Both the position numbers and the translations under genes were made by a program. Below the pieces are notes generated by a model. It did no database searches and was not told where the DNA came from. It saw only the letters and a program-made list of their open reading frames with translations. 6,494 bases of DNA from Bacteroidales bacterium (GTDB lineage Bacteria; Bacteroidota; Bacteroidia; Bacteroidales; GCA-2748055), in NCBI GenBank assembly GCA_023135025.1, contig JAGLTY010000127.1:1-6494 (forward strand), given 5' to 3'. Every line of letters begins with the position of its first letter. Within the stretch, counting starts at the first letter, position 1. Positions 1 to 6,494 of the stretch are shown one piece after another.

Positions 1-2276
1 TTAACTGTGGCCATCAGTATTTTCCCTGCCGAGAGACTTTCACCCGATTTTCCACTGGCTTTCTCCTGTTCTATGAAGGGGAGGAGGGTGGCTACGGCAC
101 GTTTCATGACCCTTGCACTTTTGACCACCTGGGGAAGAAACATTTTTCCATCTCCAAATAGGTCACCAACCACATTCATTCCGCTCATCAGCGGACCTTC
201 AATCACCTTCAGTCCAAGTCCGTAATTCTGATGGGCCTCCAGGGCATCCGCTTCAATATGTTCCGTGAGTCCCTTAATCAGCGCGTGTTTCAGGCGCTCC
301 TCCACCGGCTGGTCCCTCCAGAGATCCTTTCTCTCCTCCGCCATTTCCACCTCTTCAAGCGCGGAAGAGTATTCAATGATTCGCTCTGTAGCATCAGCCC
401 TGCGATTCAGCACCAGGTCCTCGGTATATTCCAGGAACTCAGGAGGGATCTGGTCGTAAACCTGAAGCATTCCGGGATTTACGATGCCCATGTCGAGTCC
501 TGCCCTGATGGCATGATAGAGGAAAACGGAGTGGATGGCTTCCCTCACTACATTGTTTCCCCTGAAAGAGAATGAGAGGTTGCTGATGCCCCCGCTTACC
601 CTTGCATGGGGCAGGTTTCCCTTGATCCAACGGGTGGTATTGATAAAGTCGACAGCATAGTTATTGTGCTCTTCAATACCGGTACCGATGGTCAGCACAT
701 TGGGATCAAAGACAATATCGTTGGGCGGGAAGTGGAGCTTTTCAGTTAGCAGCCTGTAAGCCCTTTCGCAGATCTCAATGCGCCTTTCATAACTATCGGC
801 CTGACCCTGCTCATCAAAGGCCATCACAATGACCGCAGCACCGTATCCCCTGATTTTACGGGCATGTTCCAGGAACTGTGTTTCGCCCTCTTTCAGACTG
901 ATGGAGTTGACCACAGCTTTGCCCTGGATACATTTCAGGCCAGCCTCAATGACTGCAAATTTGGAGGAGTCGATCATCAGGGGGACCCTGGAGATATCGG
1001 GCTCGGCCAGCAGCAAGTTCAGAAAGGTAACCATCTCATGCTCGGCATCCAGCATGGCATCATCCAGGTTGATATCCAGGATCTGAGCACCATCTTCCAC
1101 CTGCCTGCGGGCAATTTCAAGGGTCTCATCATATTTTTTTTCACGGATCAGCCTGGCAAATTTCCGACTGCCGGCCACATTGCAACGCTCGCCTATGTTG
1201 ATGAAATTGGATCCTTCAAAGGCGGTAAGTGGTTCCAGTCCACTGAGTGTTAATCCAGCCACAGGTTCAACGGGACGGCGGATCTTCCCTTCTCCGGTGA
1301 GCTTTGCAAATGCCCTGATGTGTTCTGGTGTGGTTCCGCAACATCCACCAACGATATTGACATATCCCGAATCCAAAAAATCTTTGATCAATACCGACAT
1401 CTGTTCGGGGGTTTCGTCATACTCTCCAAACTGGTTGGGAAGGCCTGCATTGGGATGCACCGAAACAAAATGGGTTGACTTATCCGACATCTCCTGTAAA
1501 TAGGGCCTGATCTCCCTGGCACCCAGTGAGCAGTTTAAACCAATGGAGAGCAACTCCACGTGACTCAGTGAGTGCATAAAAGCCTCAAGGGTCTGTCCCG
1601 ACAGGGTGCGCCCACTGGCATCAGTAATGGTTCCTGAAACCATCACCGGGATTTTGATACCGGACGGTTCCAGGTACTCTTCTATTCCCATCAGGGCCGC
1701 TTTGGCATTTAGTGTGTCGAAAACTGTCTCTACCAGCAGCAGGTCCACCCCTCCTTCCACCAGCCCTTTTACCTGCTCCTTATAGGCCTCTTTCATCTCG
1801 TCGAAGGAGATGGCCCGGAATCCGGGATCGTTTACATCGGGCGAAAGTGAGGTGGTCTTATTGGTTGGTCCAATGGAACCTGCTACAAACCTGGGTTTGT
1901 CAGGCGTTTTCTGACTAAAAGCAGCGGCGGCTTCTGCAGCGATTCGGGCCGATTCAAAGTTGATCTCATAAACCAGCTGCTCAGCCTGGTAATCAGCCTG
2001 AGAGATGGAGGTGGCATTAAATGTATTGGTTTCAATAATGTCCGCTCCAGCCTCCAGGTAGGCCTCATGGATCTCACGGATCACTTCGGGCCTGGTAAGG
2101 GATAGCAGGTCATTGTTGCCTTTCAGGTCACACATATGGTTCTTAAAACGTTCCCCTCTGTAATCATCCTCTGTGAGTTTATACCGCTGGATCATGGTAC
2201 CCATTGCTCCATCCAGCAGAAGGATACGCTCCTTCAGCAGCCTGGTAATCTCTTTCCCGCTTTTGTTTCTCTTCAT
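1..2276 (-). CDS. metH: Cobalamin-dependent methionine synthase, N-terminal 758 codons (partial, cut by window edge)
   Basis: Transfers the methyl group of 5-methyltetrahydrofolate, via cobalamin, to homocysteine to give methionine in the cytoplasm. Translation of the minus strand is open from ATG 2274-2276 to base 1. Residues 1-330 or so are the homocysteine-binding barrel: [11 protein letters not shown] near 20-30, and the zinc ligands Cys249 (GLNCS) and Cys312/Cys313 ([10 protein letters not shown]), two residues offset from E. coli C247/C310/C311. Residues from about 355 to 640 are the folate-binding barrel ([38 protein letters not shown]). Residues from about 650 are the helical cap of the B12 module ([32 protein letters not shown]). 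The frame stops at GKILMATV, immediately before the expected KGDVHDIG cobalamin-ligand motif; the rest of the B12 domain and the reactivation domain lie outside. The start aligns with the E. coli N-terminus. It sits 36 bases after metY and is probably in the same SAM-regulated operon. No frameshift or missing ligand was seen in the visible part. Confidence 0.97.
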   Translation of the reverse strand, partial: MKRNKSGKEITRLLKERILLLDGAMGTMIQRYKLTEDDYRGERFKNHMCDLKGNNDLLSLTRPEVIREIHEAYLEAGADIIETNTFNATSISQADYQAEQLVYEINFESARIAAEAAAAFSQKTPDKPRFVAGSIGPTNKTTSLSPDVNDPGFRAISFDEMKEAYKEQVKGLVEGGVDLLLVETVFDTLNAKAALMGIEEYLEPSGIKIPVMVSGTITDASGRTLSGQTLEAFMHSLSHVELLSIGLNCSLGAREIRPYLQEMSDKSTHFVSVHPNAGLPNQFGEYDETPEQMSVLIKDFLDSGYVNIVGGCCGTTPEHIRAFAKLTGEGKIRRPVEPVAGLTLSGLEPLTAFEGSNFINIGERCNVAGSRKFARLIREKKYDETLEIARRQVEDGAQILDINLDDAMLDAEHEMVTFLNLLLAEPDISRVPLMIDSSKFAVIEAGLKCIQGKAVVNSISLKEGETQFLEHARKIRGYGAAVIVMAFDEQGQADSYERRIEICERAYRLLTEKLHFPPNDIVFDPNVLTIGTGIEEHNNYAVDFINTTRWIKGNLPHARVSGGISNLSFSFRGNNVVREAIHSVFLYHAIRAGLDMGIVNPGMLQVYDQIPPEFLEYTEDLVLNRRADATERIIEYSSALEEVEMAEERKDLWRDQPVEERLKHALIKGLTEHIEADALEAHQNYGLGLKVIEGPLMSGMNVVGDLFGDGKMFLPQVVKSARVMKRAVATLLPFIEQEKASGKSGESLSAGKILMATV

Positions 2277-2290
2277 CTACCGAAATTACT

Positions 2291-2298
2291 CAAATTTA
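2291..2298 (-). promoter_or_regulatory. Possible internal promoter -7 box before metH
   Basis: On the minus strand the metY-metH gap contains TAAATTTG, a full match to the Bacteroidota -7 consensus TAnnTTTG, 14 bases before the metH start codon. A TTTG lies 22 bases further upstream, at 2321-2324 inside the metY 3' end, and could serve as the -33 element. Together they could give metH transcription independent of the riboswitch, with a very short leader. The region is AT-rich and chance matches are possible, so this is only a candidate. Confidence 0.3.
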
Positions 2299-2312
2299 AA
2301 CTTGTCTGCCAC

Positions 2313-3623
<1,311 letters not shown>

Positions 3624-3695
3624 TTAATCCTGTAAAACGATAAATCGGTGATAACACTGATAGAGTAACAGTTAAGAAGTAAAGAAGTTATTTGG

Positions 3696-3788
3696 TTATT
3701 GAGTTGCAGGTGTGATGCCCCCGTAAACTAAATAACTACCTGCCATGGACATAGGCAGAATGGGTATGGTATTGGCACTGTTTTTCAT
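3696..3788 (-). CDS. Small leader ORF, 30 codons, between the SAM riboswitch and metY
   Basis: ATG at 3786-3788 begins 12 bases after the last riboswitch base, and TAA is at 3696-3698. An in-frame TAA at 3798-3800 closes the frame upstream, so this ATG is the first possible start. The peptide starts MKNSAN, continues with the hydrophobic, proline- and methionine-containing IPILPMSMAG, and ends YGGITPATQ. It has no cysteine, no tryptophan, and only one charged residue (Lys2). The bases before the ATG are A-rich (TAAAAGAAAAAC), as is common at Bacteroidota starts that lack a Shine-Dalgarno. I do not recognise the peptide. It could be a leader peptide acting in cis on metY expression, or a small protein whose production is itself SAM-controlled. 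Its position and composition argue against pure chance, but there is no homology evidence here. Confidence 0.5.
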   Translation of the reverse strand: MKNSANTIPILPMSMAGSYLVYGGITPATQ

Positions 3789-3800
3789 GTTTTTCTTTTA

Positions 3801-3899
3801 TGTTATTATCTCCCTTGCGGGTTAGGTTTTGGCACCTTCGCCTGGTGACGGGTTGCCAGGGGATCTACGAGCCTAATCTCTTACCCCTTCTCAATAACA
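3801..3899 (-). ncRNA. SAM-I (S-box) riboswitch aptamer upstream of metY-metH
   Basis: Read on the minus strand, this is a full S-box architecture. P1 is TGTTATT (3893-3899) with AATAACA (3801-3807), seven perfect pairs. P2 is AGGGG (3884-3888) with CCCCT (3858-3862), followed by kink-turn-like GA-rich internal-loop bases. The upper P2 helix is GAG (3878-3880) with CTC (3869-3871), closing the loop ATTAGG. P3 begins with the conserved TGGCAACC and returns with AAGGTGCCAA, the SAM-binding core signature. The pseudoknot pairs loop TTAGG (3872-3876) with CCTAA (3822-3826). P4 is CCC GCAA GGG (3812-3821), a GNRA-capped hairpin, and then GATAATAAC closes P1. Binding of S-adenosylmethionine should stabilise P1 and reduce expression of the downstream metY-metH genes. 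No classical strong terminator follows, so the expression platform is unclear. Confidence 0.93.
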
Positions 3900-3925
3900 A
3901 TCGCGCTGAATGCGAATTGATGGCA

Positions 3926-3933
3926 TAAAGATA
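3926..3933 (-). promoter_or_regulatory. Possible -7 box for the riboswitch/metY transcript
   Basis: TATCTTTA on the minus strand matches seven of eight positions of the Bacteroidota -7 consensus TAnnTTTG. It lies 26 bases upstream of the riboswitch P1 helix, so transcription would begin shortly before the aptamer. No convincing TTTG -33 element is present at the expected distance. It is also possible that transcription reads through from the DUF3078 gene, which ends at 3942 with no visible terminator. Confidence 0.3.
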
Positions 3934-3941
3934 TGTTTTTT

Positions 3942-4838
3942 TTAGAAAGTGTAAGTGAGCCCCAGTCCGAATAGCTCCTTAAACTGCACCCGGGCTTCAA
4001 AAGTGTCGTAAATACCATCTCCGGTGGTATCGGTGCCAAATTTAATATCGTAATCGTAGATCAGCTGAGTCAGCAATGATGCCGATAGGTACTCATTGAC
4101 TTTAAATGTCAATAACATGTCCCAGTTTACATCAACGTACTGGGGGTTGTTCAGGTAGTTGGAGAAGAGGTCGATCTTGGTATCGAGTGTCACGTTTTTC
4201 AATATCTCTTTTTTGAAGGCCATCTTAATATAACCACCCAGTTCAGCCCTTACCGTTTGTCCCGGATCGAGTCCGAAGGAGCCGGTAGCAGAGAGATCCT
4301 CATCCAGTACAAAGGTGAATTTGGTTGAAAGAGGGGAGAGGAACAGTGAGAAAACATCGGAAGGTTTGTAATCCATACCCAGGGAGAAATTGAGGTATCC
4401 AGGCGACATGAAATTGGAGATCTTCAAACGATCTTCTTCTCCCGGATTGTCATATCCTTGAGCAAACTGGGTTTTGAATCCGAGCAGGGCGGTATAAAAC
4501 CACTTCTCGGTAGCCTTCAATCCAAGTTTCGATGCAAAATCTATCTGGTCATCGCTCTTACGTGTGGGGTCATCTCCCTGCTTGATCAGTCCGAATCCCA
4601 GGGTCAGCTTATTCTCCCAGTCTGTTTTTTCGGTAGCATAGATGGCCGATAGGTTTATAAGGACATTCCCGGAGAGACTGTTATCACCGCCGGCTGCCCA
4701 GTTTGTCAGAGACAGCTGGGATAGATTCAGAGATGTAGTACCACTGAATTTCCAGAGGGTGTCAGCATCAACCGGATCCTGTGCAGAAACAGTTATGGAT
4801 ATCAGTGCTATTGAAAAGATCAGCAAAATCTTCTTCAT
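3942..4838 (-). CDS. DUF3078 family protein, predicted exported outer-membrane beta-barrel
   Basis: The 298-residue product starts with a clear Sec signal peptide: MKK, a hydrophobic stretch over about residues 4-18, and likely cleavage after SAQ at residue 20. The mature part opens with the signature of DUF3078 proteins, seen here as WKFSG (29-33), LNLSQ (37-41) and NWAAGGDNSLSGN (46-58). It continues as alternating aromatic and polar beta-strand segments and ends in GLGLTYTF, a terminal-phenylalanine signal typical of outer-membrane barrels. Near the C-terminus, DTTGDGIYD (270-278) resembles a calcium-binding loop and probably sits between strands. The family is largely confined to Bacteroidota and its function is not established. 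The gene starts 18 bases after the SRPBCC gene, so the two are probably co-transcribed. It ends in TAA. Confidence 0.85.
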   Translation of the reverse strand: MKKILLIFSIALISITVSAQDPVDADTLWKFSGTTSLNLSQLSLTNWAAGGDNSLSGNVLINLSAIYATEKTDWENKLTLGFGLIKQGDDPTRKSDDQIDFASKLGLKATEKWFYTALLGFKTQFAQGYDNPGEEDRLKISNFMSPGYLNFSLGMDYKPSDVFSLFLSPLSTKFTFVLDEDLSATGSFGLDPGQTVRAELGGYIKMAFKKEILKNVTLDTKIDLFSNYLNNPQYVDVNWDMLLTFKVNEYLSASLLTQLIYDYDIKFGTDTTGDGIYDTFEARVQFKELFGLGLTYTF

Positions 4839-4856
4839 GGTAAATGGGTTTATAAT

Positions 4857-5297
4857 TTATTGTTTATTGTTTTCAGCAAACAGTTTAAAGCGGTCCATAT
4901 TCAACATGGTGTTGTGGATGAAAGCCTGTTTCATAAAGGGAACCATCAGCATCATTACTCCCCTGAACCGGAAGAAGTTTTCAGTTCGCCACAGGGTGAC
5001 CCCCGGCTCCTTTTCAGTGAACCAGTTTTCAACTTCGTTGTATACACCACGCGATCTGTAGGTCATATGAAATTGTTCAGGGAGCCGCTTTGTGGTAATG
5101 GTCTCTGTCATCAACAGGTCACCCTTCCGGCCCTCATAAATCAACTCTGAACGTGCACCCTCCTCTCTCTCTTCTCCTTCCAGGTGGGTAAAGTTTTTCA
5201 GGCCCGGTTGCCACTGCTGAAGATTTTCGGTGCTATCGAACAATTCGATGACAGTGGTACGTGGAAGATTGATCAGGATTTCGGTGCTGTATTTCAT
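4857..5297 (-). CDS. SRPBCC (START/Bet v 1-like) domain protein
   Basis: The 146-residue product has the layout of a single-domain helix-grip fold. An initial beta strand (KYSTEILINL, residues 2-11) leads to short helices (VIELFDSTENLQQWQPGL, about 16-33). A series of antiparallel strands follows (GARSELIYEG, TETITTKRL, QFHMTYRSRGV, EVENWFTEK, VTLWRTENFFRF). A long C-terminal helix runs from about 115 to 140 (VPFMKQAFIHNTMLNMDRFK). Such proteins bind hydrophobic ligands, or act as polyketide cyclase- or AHSA1-like proteins; the ligand cannot be deduced here. There is no signal peptide, so it is cytoplasmic. It is the first gene of a probable two-gene unit with the DUF3078 gene, divergent from the oxidoreductase at 5450. 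A TAGTTTTG -7 box lies 26 bases before its ATG. It ends in TAA. Confidence 0.85.
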   Translation of the reverse strand: MKYSTEILINLPRTTVIELFDSTENLQQWQPGLKNFTHLEGEEREEGARSELIYEGRKGDLLMTETITTKRLPEQFHMTYRSRGVYNEVENWFTEKEPGVTLWRTENFFRFRGVMMLMVPFMKQAFIHNTMLNMDRFKLFAENNKQ

Positions 5298-5322
5298 GTT
5301 GGGTAAAGTTTAAATGCAATAA

Positions 5323-5330
5323 CAAAACTA
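5323..5330 (-). promoter_or_regulatory. Candidate -7 box for the SRPBCC-DUF3078 unit
   Basis: TAGTTTTG on the minus strand is a full match to the Bacteroidota -7 consensus TAnnTTTG and lies 26 bases before the ATG at 5297. The expected -33 position has only a weak TTTA-like element about 23 bases upstream. The orientation and placement in a short divergent intergenic region support it. Confidence 0.45.
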
Positions 5331-5419
5331 CCCAATAATTGTTTGACACCTTATAAATACTGTTATCCGATTTCCCACCGAAATTCTACCTGCTTTTCAC
5401 ATTTTATATACCAGGGATG

Positions 5420-5427
5420 TAAATTTG
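5420..5427 (+). promoter_or_regulatory. Candidate -7 box for the FAD-dependent oxidoreductase gene
   Basis: TAAATTTG on the plus strand is a full match to TAnnTTTG, 22 bases before the ATG at 5450. A T-rich stretch (CTTTTC near 5393-5398) lies about where a -33 element would be, but it is not a clean TTTG. The predicted leader is short and contains no Shine-Dalgarno. Confidence 0.45.
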
Positions 5428-5449
5428 AACTGAAGCAAAACTTTCAGTC

Positions 5450-6364
5450 ATGCAAAAAACGGTGATTATTATTGGCGGTGGAGTGGCCGGACTCTCATCC
5501 GGTATTTATGGACAACTCAATGGCTACAGCACTGAAATCCTGGAGATGCACTCTCTGCCCGGTGGACAATGTACAGCGTGGGATAGAAAGGGTTATACCT
5601 TCGATTACTGTATACACTGGCTGGTGGGTTCCTCATTTGGACCCTTCCATGACATTTGGAAAGAGACCGGGGCACTGGATGAACAGACCAAAATCTGGAA
5701 CCCTGACACCTATGTTACAATGAGAATGACCAATGGAGAGGAGTTCATTATCTATGCTGATATCGATCGGTGGGAGCAATACCTGGTCGATCTGGCACCG
5801 GAAGACGGAAAGCCCATCGCAAAGATGTGCAACCACATGCGAAAAATGTCAACCATGCAATTATTTGAGAAGCCCTCATTTCAAAGAAATGTACTGGATT
5901 ATGCCCGTTTTATGGTAAAGAGCGGACCAGCGATCAGGCTTTTTATGAAGTATGGGAAGATGTCACTGGCTGATTATTTCAAAAAGCTGGATTTTCAAAG
6001 TAAGCTGTTGAAAGAACGACTTAATGGGATTGCTGTTGGAATGGAGGATTTTTCTGCCATCGCCTTCCTGTTTACGCTGGTCTGGTTCTCACAGAGAAAT
6101 GCAGGGTATCCGCTTGGTGGTTCCATGCCTTTTACCATGCGCATGGCAGAGAGGTACAGATCATTGGGAGGAGTCTTTTCGGGGAGATCAAGAGTGGAGA
6201 AGATCATCACCGATGGAAACAGGGCTGTAGGTGTAAGGTTGGCTGACGGCACACTCAAATATGCCGATTATGTGATAGGAGCCTGTGACCTGCATGCCCT
6301 GATGTATGATATGCTTGATGGGAAGTATATCACTCCAAAGATTGAAAAGGCATTTGCAGAATGA
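5450..6364 (+). CDS. CrtI/phytoene desaturase-like FAD-dependent oxidoreductase, interrupted by an in-frame TGA
   Basis: An NAD(P)/FAD-dependent oxidoreductase of the phytoene desaturase-like superfamily. The substrate cannot be deduced. The N-terminal Rossmann dinucleotide-binding fold is clear: VIIIGGGVAGLSSG with Gly9, Gly11 and Gly14, and Glu32 (ILEMH) at the ribose-binding position. It is followed by LPGGQCTAWDRKGYTFDYC, the FAD-contacting stretch characteristic of the family. Around residue 217 begins YPLGGSMPFTMRMAERYRSLGG, followed by the usual GV.L.DG strand pair (VGVRLADGTLKYADYVIGA, about 259-277). The product ends at residue 304 with a TGA at 6362-6364. Relatives are about 480-520 residues long, so the C-terminal substrate and FAD-binding portion is missing from this ORF. 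The same frame continues past the TGA with family-like sequence, so this is either a nonsense-mutated gene, a base error, or a recoded codon. All six tryptophans before the stop use TGG. The divergent neighbour is the SRPBCC gene, 152 bases away. Confidence 0.85.
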   Translation: MQKTVIIIGGGVAGLSSGIYGQLNGYSTEILEMHSLPGGQCTAWDRKGYTFDYCIHWLVGSSFGPFHDIWKETGALDEQTKIWNPDTYVTMRMTNGEEFIIYADIDRWEQYLVDLAPEDGKPIAKMCNHMRKMSTMQLFEKPSFQRNVLDYARFMVKSGPAIRLFMKYGKMSLADYFKKLDFQSKLLKERLNGIAVGMEDFSAIAFLFTLVWFSQRNAGYPLGGSMPFTMRMAERYRSLGGVFSGRSRVEKIITDGNRAVGVRLADGTLKYADYVIGACDLHALMYDMLDGKYITPKIEKAFAE

Positions 6365-6494
6365 CCCCTCTTTAAACCCATAGTCCAGGTCTCCTTTGGA
6401 ATCAACCGCACCATCGAAAGTGAGTTCCACACTTACCAGGTGATCGCGCCTGGTGAGTCCATTGGCAGTACTACCCTGGCCACAGGTTATGGAG
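6365..6494 (+). pseudogene. In-frame continuation of the oxidoreductase after the TGA, open to the window edge
   Basis: Directly after the TGA, and without any frame change, 43 codons stay open: PLFKPIVQVSFGINRTIE, then FHTYQVIAPGESIGSTTLA and TGYG. The stretch P-L-F-x-P-I-V-Q-V-S-F-G-I-N is what I would expect of the post-Rossmann region in this oxidoreductase family, where it follows a helix like the KIEKAFAE that precedes the stop. There is no start codon at its beginning that would suggest a separate gene. It therefore represents the rest of the gene at 5450, separated by one stop codon. Confidence 0.75.

Noticed and set aside
864..1253. A 129-codon plus-strand ORF within the metH region
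   Set aside because: It is antisense to the folate-binding domain of metH, which is continuous and well conserved on the minus strand.
3646..3668. Sequence resembling a tetO-like operator (CTATCAGTG half) upstream of metY
   Set aside because: Only one half matches and the dyad is broken. There is no TetR-type gene in the window and the location after the riboswitch does not suit an operator.
3740..3758. CTGCC...GGCAG hairpin as an intrinsic terminator of the riboswitch
   Set aside because: The stem is five pairs and no U-run follows; it also lies inside the small ORF. It is kept only as one of several competing helices.
6362..6400. TGA as a selenocysteine codon, with TCCA/TGGA hairpin (6384-6387/6397-6400) carrying an AGGTCT loop similar to a bacterial SECIS loop
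   Set aside because: The stem is only about four pairs, the spacing differs from the known E. coli element, and this oxidoreductase family has no known selenocysteine. A nonsense mutation or base error is simpler.

Overview
The window looks like a chromosomal stretch from a member of the Bacteroidota. The reasons are the DUF3078 outer-membrane-type protein, the absence of Shine-Dalgarno sequences in front of the genes, TAnnTTTG-type -7 promoter boxes upstream of several starts, moderate GC content, and a metY-metH methionine cluster behind a SAM-I (S-box) riboswitch. I cannot name a genus from the sequence alone.

Layout, left to right. Positions 1-2276 (minus strand) hold the N-terminal 758 codons of cobalamin-dependent methionine synthase MetH. 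It is cut by the window edge just before the cobalamin-binding DxHxxG motif is expected. Thirty-six bases upstream lies metY (2313-3611, minus), an O-acetylhomoserine sulfhydrylase. Between metY and the next gene is a 330-base leader (3612-3941). On the minus strand it carries a well-formed SAM-I riboswitch aptamer (3801-3899), then a 30-codon small ORF (3696-3788), then 84 bases before metY. Next come two closely spaced minus-strand genes: a DUF3078 exported protein (3942-4838) and an SRPBCC/START-fold protein (4857-5297). A 152-base divergent intergenic region follows, with a TAnnTTTG box facing each way. A plus-strand CrtI-like FAD-dependent oxidoreductase (from 5450) then runs off the right edge.

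How the genes work together. MetY makes homocysteine from O-acetylhomoserine and sulfide, and MetH methylates it to methionine, the precursor of SAM. The riboswitch upstream would close the feedback loop by lowering expression when SAM is abundant. The SRPBCC/DUF3078 pair and the oxidoreductase have no clear functional link to this pathway.

Three points deserve attention. The oxidoreductase reading frame is interrupted by a TGA at 6362-6364, yet family-like sequence continues in the same frame for 43 codons to the window end. The leader encodes an uncharacterised small peptide directly after the riboswitch. The riboswitch pseudoknot is fully complementary over five base pairs, with sequence that differs from the usual consensus but keeps pairing.
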